From Lachnospiraceae bacterium (GTDB lineage Bacteria; Bacillota_A; Clostridia; Lachnospirales; Lachnospiraceae), in contig JAQUUB010000001.1 in assembly GCA_028694115.1 (NCBI GenBank), positions 139,814 to 203,813 on the forward strand: a stretch of DNA of 64,000 nt, given 5' to 3'. Under the pieces are notes generated by a model. It did no database searches and was not told the origin of the DNA. It saw only the letters and a program-made list of their open reading frames with translations. A program made the translations under genes and the position numbers. Every line of letters starts with the position of its first letter. Within the stretch, counting starts at the first letter, position 1. Positions 7,227 through 15,614 of the stretch are shown piece by piece.

Positions 7227-7909
7227 AAATCTTCAATCTGATCAACCATGGATGGTTCATCAATAAAAATATTTGAGTTACCTTGAATATCTTTAATCTT
7301 ATTATTTCTTTGAATTTCAAAGTCATCAATAGGATCAAGTATATGCCATTCCCTAAGAACGGACTCTTGAGCTCGATCTATAGGAAGATTGTATCTTGTT
7401 GAGAAATAAAATAAAGCTCGAGCAACATTTCCCTTATGGTGATCCGGTGGCTCAAAAGAAGCTTGACCATTTATACTGTCAATATAAGAATTCCCACAAA
7501 CATGGGTTCCTTTATTAGCCTTGTTAAATGGATGATTGCCTCTTACACTGTTGGCTCTAGAATTTGATGGAAATAAGTGATGAAGATCTGTTAGCATTGA
7601 GCTTTTTTCCGAACCTTTAAACTTAGATTGAGGCCAAGTATGTTCACAATTAATGAAATCAGGATTTGGTATTCGGCCTTGGCCAACACCATGCTTTGCA
7701 TCATAGTCCTCATCGCAATAAACGTCGGTTATAACGCCGTTATCATAATGAAGATTGCCGAACAAATGAAGACGCGCTTCTTTATAGGACCTGATCTGTC
7801 TGGAGTGAGTTTCTCTTAATGTATCTCCGATACTAATCTTATCTACTATTGGTTTTCCGCATGCATTAAAAGAAAACAGAAAAGCTAATAAAAACAGCAA
7901 GTTATACAT
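7223..7909 (-). CDS. Secreted endonuclease I family nuclease (lipoprotein)
   Basis: The protein matches the endonuclease I (EndA/NucM) family: NCEHTWPQSKF, DLHHLFPSNSRANSVRGNHPF and the downstream GNVARALFYFSTRY block, with the catalytic His and Mg-binding Asn of the beta-beta-alpha-metal fold. A leader ending FSFNAC suggests a lipobox, so the enzyme would be tethered in the envelope. ATG 7909 is preferred because GGAG is seven bases upstream. It stands alone on the minus strand. It could degrade host or competitor DNA outside the cytoplasm. Confidence 0.85.
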   Translation of the reverse strand: MYNLLFLLAFLFSFNACGKPIVDKISIGDTLRETHSRQIRSYKEARLHLFGNLHYDNGVITDVYCDEDYDAKHGVGQGRIPNPDFINCEHTWPQSKFKGSEKSSMLTDLHHLFPSNSRANSVRGNHPFNKANKGTHVCGNSYIDSINGQASFEPPDHHKGNVARALFYFSTRYNLPIDRAQESVLREWHILDPIDDFEIQRNNKIKDIQGNSNIFIDEPSMVDQIEDF

Positions 7910-8007
7910 ATAGATCTCCATGGTTTCTATAAGTATATATTATCGAACCTGATACAGGAAGTTAAAAATTATTATTCAAATGAAATCAAAGAACAAAAGG
8001 AAAATAA

Positions 8008-8553
8008 ATGAGACAAGCACTATTACTCGTGGGGCCAATTTGTTCTGGTAAGACTACTTTAGCAAATAAATTAATTGAAAAAAAGTTCATTAAGAATAGA
8101 AGTAATTTCTACTCAATAGAACAATGCAGATATAATTTTGGTGACGGACAAATGTCCGGGGAGTTCTTTGCATGGGCTAACTTCCTGCAATCAATGGAGC
8201 ATCCACCCGTAAATGATAATGCTATTTATGAATTCTCTGGTACTGGGCGAAATGTATTTAATGTAGCAAAAGCTATAGAATTTTCATCTCGGAATGGAGA
8301 CATAGAATGGATTGTTGCTTATTGCCTTGCTGGCGAGAAAACAATTCTTGAAAGATTCCCGACCAAACAATATGATGCCCCGTGTCCTTATCCTATGGAT
8401 AATCCAAAAAATTCATTGGAATACATGAATAATGAATTAAAGAAAACATTTCAAAATGCTTATGAATGGAATGGATCAAAAAGATTAAAACTTAATCTTA
8501 GCAGTCCAGACCTTGATAGCATTGCTGATGAAATTATGGGTGCTTTCCAATAA
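8008..8553 (+). CDS. P-loop kinase-like protein
   Basis: A Walker A motif GPICSGKTT lies at residues 8-16, with a likely substrate or lid region following (EQCRYNFGDG, YEFSGTGRN). The size (181 aa) and early P-loop are typical of small nucleotide, polynucleotide or zeta-toxin-type kinases, but none is clearly matched. Basic LERFPTKQYDAPCPYP may form a lid. It could be a 5' polynucleotide kinase-like member of the phage's RNA-repair genes; this is inference. Confidence 0.6.
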   Translation: MRQALLLVGPICSGKTTLANKLIEKKFIKNRSNFYSIEQCRYNFGDGQMSGEFFAWANFLQSMEHPPVNDNAIYEFSGTGRNVFNVAKAIEFSSRNGDIEWIVAYCLAGEKTILERFPTKQYDAPCPYPMDNPKNSLEYMNNELKKTFQNAYEWNGSKRLKLNLSSPDLDSIADEIMGAFQ

Positions 8554-8562
8554 AGGAGGAAT

Positions 8563-8997
8563 ATGAGCATTACAAAACAAGATCTTAAGCAGGGTTCAAG
8601 ACTCAAGCTTAAAGACTCTCACAAACTGTCAGGAGCAGAGCAAGAAATTGAAGTTGTTTTTGCTGGTGATGCGAATGTGGTAGTCAAGACTCCAGCAGGT
8701 GCTGAAATCGTAGCAGATTACGCAATGCTTGGATCGATGTATGAAGTGGTTCCAGATGTAATCCCTACACAAGAGAACTTTCTTCCACGTCTAAAAGATG
8801 AATTGGAGCATATTATCGCACATCTTTCTGCGTTTAATAGCTATCAAGCTTCTACAAAAACTGCGGATCATAACATGATTCAAGTTGGTACAAAGCTTTT
8901 TGCTCTAAAGGAAGAAGTAACGAAATATGTAGAGCCAGAATCTGCAGTAGCCTCAGTCCCTAAAGGTCTTGAAGGCTTATTGAAGAAAACCGCCTAA
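8563..8997 (+). CDS. Hypothetical protein
   Basis: The 144-residue product starts after AAAGGAGGA. Residues 1-60 look beta-rich (GSRLKLKDSHKL, EIEVVFAGDANVVVKTPAG), like a small barrel, followed by a helical C-terminal half with a proline-rich linker. No family is recognised. The codons (GGT, CGT, AAC) suggest moderate to high expression. Confidence 0.55.
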   Translation: MSITKQDLKQGSRLKLKDSHKLSGAEQEIEVVFAGDANVVVKTPAGAEIVADYAMLGSMYEVVPDVIPTQENFLPRLKDELEHIIAHLSAFNSYQASTKTADHNMIQVGTKLFALKEEVTKYVEPESAVASVPKGLEGLLKKTA

Positions 8998-9016
8998 TAT
9001 AATCTTACATCACTAG

Positions 9017-9083
9017 ACTCCAAGAGTTTAAAGTAGTTACAATCATTGGATATGTATTTCTCTTTAGACCTTGGAGTTTTTAA
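9017..9083 (+). promoter_or_regulatory. Leader hairpin that can mask the ribosome site of 9084
   Basis: ACTCCAAG (9017-9024) is the exact complement of CTTGGAGT (9070-9077), and the latter contains the GGAG ribosome binding site seven bases before ATG 9084. Further pairing of TTTAAAG with CTTTA lies just inside. If the long-range stem forms, initiation would be blocked. The same arrangement recurs before the gene at 15050. Confidence 0.5.
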
Positions 9084-9971
9084 ATGAAAAAAATGCTAAC
9101 TTTATTAGTAGCGATCCTACTATCTCTCCCTGCTTATTCACATGAATCATGTATCCCTCAGAATAATATAAGGATTCCAGTATCATATTCAAAATCAATT
9201 ACAGCAATGGACGAAGCTAAGTTCAATGAAGTAATCGATTCAATCGAACAAATATATGCTCCAATTTTTAAAGAGGAATATAAAGCTCAACTTCAAATTG
9301 AGCGCAACTGGGAAGATGAAACTGTAAATGCCTATGCAATGCAATCAGGCAAAACATGGAAAGTTGCAATGTTCGGTGGACTTGCACGCCATGAAACAAT
9401 TACTGAAGACGGATTTCGTGCAGTTGTTTGCCACGAAGTTGGTCACCACATCGGTGGAGCAGTAAGGAAAGGCTTTTCTTGGGCTTCTAATGAAGGTCAA
9501 GCCGACTACTTTGCTACATCAAAATGTCTAAAAAAATTCTTTGAGGCTGAAGATGAAAAAGAAAAAACTATTAAATTCTACAGAACTAAAATTGCCGAAG
9601 GGGATCTTAATCGCCAGTTTGCAAAAAAACGCTGTAATGAAACTCACAGTAACTTATTGGAATCTGCGAGCTGCTTTAGGGGTGCAATGGCAGGACAGTC
9701 TCTTGCAGAATTATTTCGGGCACTCGGACAAAGCTCAAAAGATCTCAAATTTGAATCCCCTGATCCTAAAAAAGTAACAAGAACAAATCATAATCATCCT
9801 GATTCTCAGTGTCGAATGGATACATATTTCCAAGGAGCACTTTGTATTGCAGATAAGGATATGTTTCCTAGTAATACTGATGTAACTGTTAGTTACTGCA
9901 CAGAAAAAGAAGGATACACAATTGGTGTTAGACCACATTGCTGGTACAACCCTTCTGAATACGAAAAATAA
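9084..9971 (+). CDS. Secreted zinc metallopeptidase (HExxH, M48-like)
   Basis: An N-terminal signal peptide (KKMLTLLVAILLSLPAYS) is followed by a mature domain with HEVGHH at residues 117-122, where the two histidines and Glu form a zinc site. EGQADYFATSKC lies about 20 residues later and supplies a third ligand. Cysteines are numerous, as in secreted enzymes, and the C-terminal block HPDSQCRMDTYFQGALC resembles a motif I associate with secreted peptidases of Bdellovibrio-group bacteria. The gene stands between a regulatory hairpin and a terminator. It would cut proteins or peptides in the host envelope or outside the cell. Confidence 0.75.
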   Translation: MKKMLTLLVAILLSLPAYSHESCIPQNNIRIPVSYSKSITAMDEAKFNEVIDSIEQIYAPIFKEEYKAQLQIERNWEDETVNAYAMQSGKTWKVAMFGGLARHETITEDGFRAVVCHEVGHHIGGAVRKGFSWASNEGQADYFATSKCLKKFFEAEDEKEKTIKFYRTKIAEGDLNRQFAKKRCNETHSNLLESASCFRGAMAGQSLAELFRALGQSSKDLKFESPDPKKVTRTNHNHPDSQCRMDTYFQGALCIADKDMFPSNTDVTVSYCTEKEGYTIGVRPHCWYNPSEYEK

Positions 9972-10000
9972 ATCACCACAAGACAAATAAATCAAATAGA

Positions 10001-10026
10001 ACCCTGGCTTCGGCTGGGGTTTTTTA
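10001..10026 (+). terminator. Rho-independent terminator
   Basis: ACCCTGGC-TTCG-GCTGGGGT forms an eight-pair stem closed by a UUCG tetraloop and is followed by six T. It ends the metallopeptidase transcript. Confidence 0.85.
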
Positions 10027-10041
10027 TTTCAAGGAGTTTAT

Positions 10042-10263
10042 ATGCCAAAACTAAGAATTCTTGAAAGAAATGATGGAAAATGTTATGTCCAAATTAAGAG
10101 CTTTCTCCTTTGGGTAAAAGTAATTGAAACAAATATATATTCTGACGATTACAGGGATCCGAGACTCTTCAAGAGTTTAAGTGAGGCAGAACAATATATA
10201 GAAGAATATAAAAGATCTATTATTGCTCATAAAATAAAACAAACACATGAATCAATGAGATAA
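10042..10263 (+). CDS. Hypothetical protein
   Basis: The 73-residue basic product begins after CAAGGAG, directly behind a terminator, so its promoter may lie in or near 9985-10035 or transcription may read through. Nothing in it matches a known domain. It is followed after 2 bases by the HAD-like gene. Confidence 0.5.
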   Translation: MPKLRILERNDGKCYVQIKSFLLWVKVIETNIYSDDYRDPRLFKSLSEAEQYIEEYKRSIIAHKIKQTHESMR

Positions 10264-10265
10264 GC

Positions 10266-10715
10266 ATGAAAATAGGATTAGATATTCACGGTGTATTAGA
10301 TCATCACCCAGAGCGTTTCATTAAGATAGCATTAGAAAATTGGGATGCCTTTGAGTGGGGGCTTCATGCTGAAAGAGAAGACAATAATAGAAACAATTAT
10401 GTTAACTATATCATTACCGGACCAACTAAAGAAAAAGCACTAATTGAATTGCAAGCTCTTGCTGATAAATACAATAATGGTGCTCCATTTTGGGATGAAA
10501 TTTATTCAATCGTAGACTACATCAAGGAATACAATGTTCCTTATACAGTTAATGATAAAGGCCAAATATGGGCTTTACATGAAGACGATTGGAATAAGAT
10601 TAAAGGAATATTAGCTCATAAACTTGAACTAGACATCCACTATGATGACTCTTTGTGTTATGAAAAATATTTTCCTGCTGGTGTTTTTTGCTATGTAGTA
10701 CGTAGAAAGGAATAA
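10266..10715 (+). CDS. HAD-like phosphatase/nucleotidase, copy 1
   Basis: The protein starts MKIGLDIHGVLDHHPE, a HAD motif I (DxxGVxD) with the nucleophilic aspartate near the N terminus, and has a late acidic motif LDIHYDDS (about residues 123-130) suited to motif IV. The middle ITGPTKEKALIELQALAD fits motif II (T-G). It is about two-thirds identical to the protein at 37328, so the genome holds two copies. Substrate unknown; phage nucleotide metabolism or RNA-end dephosphorylation are possible. Confidence 0.65.
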   Translation: MKIGLDIHGVLDHHPERFIKIALENWDAFEWGLHAEREDNNRNNYVNYIITGPTKEKALIELQALADKYNNGAPFWDEIYSIVDYIKEYNVPYTVNDKGQIWALHEDDWNKIKGILAHKLELDIHYDDSLCYEKYFPAGVFCYVVRRKE

Positions 10716-10717
10716 AA

Positions 10718-10927
10718 ATGGCTAAATCATTTTCAATGATTAAAGATAAAGATATTAAATTAATTGGAACATCATATCTTCTCAATGGTATTGGAGAAGA
10801 GGGGAAAGACTTAAGAGGAAAATTCACAGGGATTGACACAGAAGGTCGCTATGAATTCTTAATAACTTCAAGAGATACAGATCTAGAGGCATACTCTACC
10901 AGAACACCGAATGAGGATATAAAATGA
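10718..10927 (+). CDS. Hypothetical protein
   Basis: The 69-residue product is polar, with a probable beta-rich core (IKLIGTSYLLNGIG, YEFLITSRD). It lies 2 bases after the HAD-like gene and overlaps the lipoprotein start by four bases. No domain is recognised. Confidence 0.5.
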   Translation: MAKSFSMIKDKDIKLIGTSYLLNGIGEEGKDLRGKFTGIDTEGRYEFLITSRDTDLEAYSTRTPNEDIK

Positions 10928-11898
10928 AATTTTTTATTATACTTTTAATGTTTGTCATCTTAAGTAGCTGCGGAAGCATACCACAAGATCCAACGATGCC
11001 TCCCATGGATGGGAACCTAAGAACCCTAGAAATGGCATCATGTGGAAAGCGCGATGTAGGGATTTTAGGATGTGAAACCAATCTTGATGATGGTATCTTA
11101 GAAATACCTGTACTCTACGCTGGAGAAATCCATATTAGAAGTGATAATTGTAATTTCTTTGAAAACAAAAGATATGGTGGCACACAGGTTTTAACTTATT
11201 ACCATAAAGACTTAATAGCTAACAAACCATCAACTGAGAAAAGCTGTATCTATGATATCAAAGTTTTCATAAGTGGATATGACAAAGGACTTCGTGGTGA
11301 ATTTTTCCTTTCAGATAAAGAATTCAGATATCCGGAATTTAAAATCTTCAGCCAATCATTTGAAGGACTTGGCTGGATCCAAGTTAAAGAAGGAACTGAT
11401 CTCGTTAACTCTATTAGCTTTAAAGTGGCAGACCCAGGAATCATCTTCTGGGAGTGTGGTCAAAGAAAGGGTGAAAAAAGTTACGAAGCTAACCCTCAAA
11501 TATCTTTTGAAGAAATCTTTAAAGCATACATTTTCGAAAAAGACTCTTGCTACCTTAACGTTGGGATCATTCCGAATGATCCAAAGAAAGAAGTAATGAT
11601 GGCTAAGATTGCTGTCAATGTATTTGATAAGTCAATCACAAGCCTATCGGAACCTACTTTTGAATTCAAAAAAGGAATTCGGAAATATTCATTAAAAGTA
11701 ATTGCTGATCCCTATACTGCAGGTATACAAGTAAAAAATAAATTTAAAATTACTAAAGGGACTAAAGTTAAAACTTTCAAAATCAGAGTAAATAAAAACG
11801 AAGAAGTTCCAGTAAGAATCATTACTGCGGGTGGTCGTTATCTGCTTCTTAAGGTTAAAAATGGAGAAGTAATATGGAAGAATTATATAAAATACTAA
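10924..11898 (+). CDS. Large lipoprotein
   Basis: The leader MKFFIILLMFVILSSC ends in a lipobox (LSSC), so lipidation at Cys16 is expected. The mature part of about 308 residues has alternating beta-like segments and several cysteines (CGKRDVGILGC, CNFF, CIYDI, CGQRKG, CYLNVG), suggesting a disulphide-linked extracytoplasmic beta protein. Its end overlaps the next gene, a single-span protein. Such a pair recalls spanins, but this lipoprotein is much larger than known outer spanins, so the role is open. Confidence 0.65.
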   Translation: MKFFIILLMFVILSSCGSIPQDPTMPPMDGNLRTLEMASCGKRDVGILGCETNLDDGILEIPVLYAGEIHIRSDNCNFFENKRYGGTQVLTYYHKDLIANKPSTEKSCIYDIKVFISGYDKGLRGEFFLSDKEFRYPEFKIFSQSFEGLGWIQVKEGTDLVNSISFKVADPGIIFWECGQRKGEKSYEANPQISFEEIFKAYIFEKDSCYLNVGIIPNDPKKEVMMAKIAVNVFDKSITSLSEPTFEFKKGIRKYSLKVIADPYTAGIQVKNKFKITKGTKVKTFKIRVNKNEEVPVRIITAGGRYLLLKVKNGEVIWKNYIKY

Positions 11899-12167
11899 TG
11901 GCTGTTGTGAATGGCGCTAATAGCCCCTGGATTACCGCTATAGGAGCGATTGCGGCATTAGTCCTAGGATTGTTCGGACTTCAGATCAAAGCTCGAATGA
12001 GGGCTGATAAAGCCTCAAGAGAGAAAGAGTCAGACAAGGAACGAGAACTAGACAGAATAGAAGATGATAACTCTGTAGGCGATGGAAATATTAGAGATCG
12101 TTTAAATCAAAGGAATAACAATGACAACATTGACATTAGTGGAAAAGATCCCGGAACACCTACCTAA
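11874..12167 (+). CDS. Single-span membrane protein with charged tail
   Basis: The 97-residue product has one hydrophobic segment (about residues 16-37, WITAIGAIAALVLGLFGL) and then a long charged tail (RMRADKASREKESDKERELDRIEDD). The layout is like a holin or inner-membrane spanin. GGAG precedes ATG within the end of the lipoprotein gene. Its tail overlaps the thioesterase gene. Confidence 0.5.
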   Translation: MEELYKILMAVVNGANSPWITAIGAIAALVLGLFGLQIKARMRADKASREKESDKERELDRIEDDNSVGDGNIRDRLNQRNNNDNIDISGKDPGTPT

Positions 12168-12531
12168 ATATCTTTCAAGTACAAAACTTGTTATGCCTGA
12201 ACATCTAAACCCACATGGGACACTCTTCGGAGGTCAAATGATGAGCTGGATGGATAAGATGGGAGCAATGCTTGGAGCCAGAATTTCAAAAGGCAAAGTA
12301 GTTACTGCTAATGTTTCTGAAATAAACTTTAAAACTCCAGCCCTTTGTGGAGATCAAGTTCAGTTAGAAGCTTATTTGTTTAATCTAGGGAACAGCTCTA
12401 TGCAGATTCTGGTTGATGCATTTATTATTCCCGTAAGTCAAGGAAGTGCAGATAAGACATTAACTGCTACAGCAAAATTTGTTTTTGTACATCTCGACGA
12501 GAATAATAAGCCGAAAACAATTCCAAGGTAA
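12121..12531 (+). CDS. Acyl-CoA thioesterase, hotdog fold (YciA/ACOT-like)
   Basis: The hallmark HLNPHGTLFGGQMMSWMDKMGAM is present (about residues 28-50), with the Asn, His, Gly and Asp of the hotdog active site. It is followed by VVTANVSEINFKTPALCGDQV and a C-terminal TATAKFVFVHLDENNKP, as in YciA-type thioesterases that hydrolyse acyl-CoA. The length of 136 residues is normal. A phage copy is unusual: it may change host lipid or CoA pools. It lies between a membrane protein and the chaperonin genes. Confidence 0.8.
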   Translation: MTTLTLVEKIPEHLPKYLSSTKLVMPEHLNPHGTLFGGQMMSWMDKMGAMLGARISKGKVVTANVSEINFKTPALCGDQVQLEAYLFNLGNSSMQILVDAFIIPVSQGSADKTLTATAKFVFVHLDENNKPKTIPR

Positions 12532-12534
12532 GAT

Positions 12535-13089
12535 ATGGCAATTACAGACATCAATGTTGGATTCAACTATAAGAAAAGTTCTTTTGTACCAAATGAAAGT
12601 CTCAAAACTCCGCGATCTATTAGGTCTAATTATTTAATAATGAGATTTGAAGATTTAGATGAACATAAATTAATTAAAGATACTCAAGAAAGATACCTCG
12701 AATATTACGATAGTGCATCTAAGAGGGTTGGCTTTTCTGCAATGAAAACAATTCTTAGAACAATTAAAGTAGGACAAGAGACCGGAGGATTCAAGTATGG
12801 AGGCTGGACAAATGTAGAGGCAGTAATCAGAGCTTGGTCTGAAACCTTTGGTTTACCAATTGATGGATTATTAGCTATTCAGACTATAAAAAATCTGATA
12901 CAAAATACACTCTTTAATGAATTGAATCTCTCCTCACCTAACCTTAGAATTGAAATAGAAGATATTGAACGAGGATCAGAGTACTCTAAGGTTCGTCTAT
13001 ATTCTGGAAGACTAGGACAAGTAAAAAATGAGGATTCTGAAAACGGAGGAAATAATGGACAAATTATTGGCAACAGAAGAAGACGTTAA
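12535..13089 (+). CDS. Hypothetical protein
   Basis: The 184-residue product has a helical middle (DTQERYLEYYDSASKRVGFSAMKTILRTI) and an Arg-rich end (NNGQIIGNRRRR). It overlaps the GroES-like gene by 35 bases. No domain is recognised. Its place ahead of groES/groEL may link it to protein folding or virion assembly, but nothing in the sequence shows this. Confidence 0.55.
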   Translation: MAITDINVGFNYKKSSFVPNESLKTPRSIRSNYLIMRFEDLDEHKLIKDTQERYLEYYDSASKRVGFSAMKTILRTIKVGQETGGFKYGGWTNVEAVIRAWSETFGLPIDGLLAIQTIKNLIQNTLFNELNLSSPNLRIEIEDIERGSEYSKVRLYSGRLGQVKNEDSENGGNNGQIIGNRRRR

Positions 13090-13357
13090 GAAATTTGAAG
13101 CAACCCTAATTGCCACATCAACAAAAGTTATTGTTGCAATTGAAAAGGGTAACGATAGACTTTCATTTGATATTTCAAATGTAAGAATGGGGAGACTGGT
13201 AACGTCTGGTCGCAATACTTCGCTAAAAACTCTTGATGGCAGCAAGCATTATATTGTTTCTTTTGGAGGAGCAGTAGCTGAACTTCCTTATGAAACTAAA
13301 GGCTTTGGATATTTAGTAATGGATGAAGAAAATGTCCATGCATTAAAGGCAGTATAA
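13055..13357 (+). CDS. Probable GroES-like co-chaperonin
   Basis: The start at 13055 follows GGAGGAAATA. The 100-residue length and its place immediately upstream of groEL (stop TAA, then ATG) match groES. Internal pieces are compatible with the GroES barrel: STKVIVAIEKGNDRLSF near the start, and a C-terminal GFGYLVMDEENVHALKAV that mirrors the GroES ending. The sequence is very divergent and a mobile loop is not obvious, so the call rests mainly on context and length. Confidence 0.5.
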   Translation: MDKLLATEEDVKKFEATLIATSTKVIVAIEKGNDRLSFDISNVRMGRLVTSGRNTSLKTLDGSKHYIVSFGGAVAELPYETKGFGYLVMDEENVHALKAV

Positions 13358-14980
13358 ATGAAGAAAATTATATTAGGAAATACTAGATCAGTTATTAATG
13401 AGACTGTTTCTGAGTTTGAAAATTTGGTATGTGCAACTATGGGGCCATATGGTCAGACAATCGCTTTCCAAAATGAAATCGGAGTTCCGGTAATCACTAA
13501 AGATGGCGTTTCTGTTGCTAAGGCAATTGAATTTGATAAACCTGAGAAAAACCTAATTGCAAAAATTCTTAAGCAAGCTGCTGAGAAAACGAATGATGAA
13601 GCAGGAGATGGAACGACAACCTCAACAGCTATAGCATCAGCAACAGTTCGAGAAGGAAACAAGGCTCTTGCTGCAGGCAATGATGTTAATTCATTACGTC
13701 GAGGAATTAATCAATCCCTTGAAAAGGTTCTTGCAAGACTTGACCAACAGCGTGTAGATTTTAGCGATAAAACGGAAAATGAAAAGGCTGAAATTCTTAC
13801 AAAAATTGCAATGATCTCTACAAATGGAGATCACAAGATTTCAGAACTTATAGCTTCAGCAGTAGCTAAAGCAGGAAGATCAGGAGTTGTTAACGTACAA
13901 AAAGGTGCATTAGACTTTAGTCTAGTTCAGTCTACTGGTATGAAAATTCCCAATGCAAGCTTTACTGACTATGAATTTGTAAGAGGATCAGCAGAAAAGA
14001 AAGTTATACTTAAAAAGTGTCGTATATTAATTACTACATATGATCTTGAAAGTGCAAACGTAATTAGAGCACTAGATGATAAAGTCTTGACTCCAATTAT
14101 GAATGCTGGAGAGACACTTCTTGTTATGCCTAGAAAAGCTGATAAAGGTTTTTTAGCTAACATGATTAATAATAATGCTAAAGGATACCTTAGAAATGTT
14201 GTCGTAAAGGCTCCATACTTTGGTGCTGTAGGCAGAGAGATGATGGATGATGTTGCTGCAATGACTGGAGCTACCGTTATTGATGAACGAGAAGGTCATA
14301 AGTTACAAAATATTCAACTATCAAATCTGGGCTATGCTGAAGAAGTAGAAGTAAATGCACATTCTACAATTCTGTTTCAGCCAAAGAAAGACGAAGCAAG
14401 AGTTGCTAAACGCATTAAAATTCTTGAAGATAAAGCAAAAGCCATTGACTATAAACGTGGCGATGCAGACAAGACACTTGAACGACTAGCTGCAATTACT
14501 GGCAGTGTATACAATGTCAAGATTCCATCATTTTCTGAAGTTGAAGACAAAGAGATTATGGATAGAGTTGAAGATGCAATCAATGCATGTAAAGGTGCTT
14601 TGGAATTTGGTTATCTTCCTGGTGGCGGAATGGCACTACTTAAAATTGCTCATGAAATAAGTTCTGAATCATCTTACTCAGCAATACTTTGCAATATTAT
14701 ATCCTATCCATTTAAACGCATCCTTGATAATGCGGGGAAGAATCATGAGTTGATTTCCAATCAATTAATGCAAGCCCAGAATGATTATGTATATGATGCA
14801 AGAGAAGGTAAGTTCGGTGAAGCATTAGAACTAGGGATCATTGATTCTTATAAAGTAGTAACTAAGAGCTTAACTAATGGGATATCTGTTGGTTTAATGC
14901 TTTTAACTACCGTAGGGCTTATAGCAGACCTCCCAGAACAAGGACCTATCCCATTTGAATGGGACCCTAGTATGAGCTAA
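13358..14980 (+). CDS. groEL: GroEL-type chaperonin
   Basis: The 540-residue product aligns along all of GroEL: the N-terminal equatorial domain (TMGPYGQTIA, ITKDGVSVAKAIE), the ATP-site signature NDEAGDGTTTSTAIA, the apical region, and DRVEDAINACKGALEFGYLPGGGMALL near the C terminus, where the catalytic Asp (D398 in E. coli) falls. It lacks the usual Gly-Gly-Met tail. Phage chaperonins replace or assist the host GroEL in folding virion proteins. The small gene directly upstream is probably its co-chaperonin. Confidence 0.93.
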   Translation: MKKIILGNTRSVINETVSEFENLVCATMGPYGQTIAFQNEIGVPVITKDGVSVAKAIEFDKPEKNLIAKILKQAAEKTNDEAGDGTTTSTAIASATVREGNKALAAGNDVNSLRRGINQSLEKVLARLDQQRVDFSDKTENEKAEILTKIAMISTNGDHKISELIASAVAKAGRSGVVNVQKGALDFSLVQSTGMKIPNASFTDYEFVRGSAEKKVILKKCRILITTYDLESANVIRALDDKVLTPIMNAGETLLVMPRKADKGFLANMINNNAKGYLRNVVVKAPYFGAVGREMMDDVAAMTGATVIDEREGHKLQNIQLSNLGYAEEVEVNAHSTILFQPKKDEARVAKRIKILEDKAKAIDYKRGDADKTLERLAAITGSVYNVKIPSFSEVEDKEIMDRVEDAINACKGALEFGYLPGGGMALLKIAHEISSESSYSAILCNIISYPFKRILDNAGKNHELISNQLMQAQNDYVYDAREGKFGEALELGIIDSYKVVTKSLTNGISVGLMLLTTVGLIADLPEQGPIPFEWDPSMS

Positions 14981-15002
14981 ATCAGATTATCATTAGACAC
15001 GG

Positions 15003-15049
15003 AGCCTCCTAAAAATTAAAATATTTCTAAGGGAAATAGGGGAGGCTTC
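15003..15049 (+). promoter_or_regulatory. Leader hairpin masking the ribosome site of 15050
   Basis: AGCCTCC (15003-15009) is the complement of GGAGGCT (15041-15047), which overlaps the ribosome site GGGGAGG before ATG 15050. The ~31-nt loop is AT-rich. The design matches the leader at 9017-9083 and would allow translation to be switched. Confidence 0.5.
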
Positions 15050-15307
15050 ATGTTGATAATTTTAGCATTGGGGATTGCAGCATTTGGTGCAGTTTTCTAT
15101 AAATTGGTTACTACAAATCACTGGACTATTGGTAAGAAACTACTAGTCTGCTTGGTAGCATCGTTACTAGTTGAATTAGTTGGGAAGCTAATTATTCTAG
15201 CATTTGCTTTTCCAGTAGTTATGGTAAGTTTACTTCAGATTCCAGTTATATTTATTGGTACTTTAATGGCGTATTTCTTTTATAGGAAAGAAGACGTATT
15301 AGGATAA
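15050..15307 (+). CDS. Membrane protein, about three spans
   Basis: The 85-residue product has hydrophobic stretches at about residues 2-20, 30-52 and 57-78, and ends in a short charged tail (FYRKEDVLG). It is followed after 4 bases by a single-span coiled-coil protein. The pair resembles holin/accessory arrangements in phages, but no enzyme for lysis is next to it. Confidence 0.55.
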   Translation: MLIILALGIAAFGAVFYKLVTTNHWTIGKKLLVCLVASLLVELVGKLIILAFAFPVVMVSLLQIPVIFIGTLMAYFFYRKEDVLG

Positions 15308-15311
15308 AACA

Positions 15312-15614
15312 ATGTGGGCTGTACTGCTGAAGATTTTCGAGGTTGCAGGACCTTGGATTGGCTTAGGTGTAGTTGTTATAGGAATTCTTGCCTGTACCAT
15401 CTATATGCTCTGGAAAGAACTATCAAAAGAAAGAGCAGACAATAATGCAAACTATAAAGCAATGATAGAATCGCAGCAGAAAGCCAACAAAGATATCGTT
15501 CATCAAATGTTCGATGTTGTTAACCGAAACACTGAAGCTTATACCAGAAGTACTGAAGCAGTAAAAGAGCTAAAAGAAAGCATGCGTGATCTAAGGATTA
15601 CGTTTTCCAAATAG
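15312..15614 (+). CDS. Single-span membrane protein with coiled coil
   Basis: The N-terminal 35 residues form a membrane segment (AGPWIGLGVVVIGILACTIYMLW). A helical coiled coil follows (ELSKERADNNANYKAMIESQQKANKDI and on to residue ~95). This is the layout of small phage holin-like or inner-spanin-like proteins. No signal cleavage site is seen. Confidence 0.55.
   Translation: MWAVLLKIFEVAGPWIGLGVVVIGILACTIYMLWKELSKERADNNANYKAMIESQQKANKDIVHQMFDVVNRNTEAYTRSTEAVKELKESMRDLRITFSK

Noticed and set aside
10924..12167. Spanin pair
   Set aside because: The lipoprotein is far larger than outer spanins and no endolysin is adjacent, so only a loose resemblance was noted.
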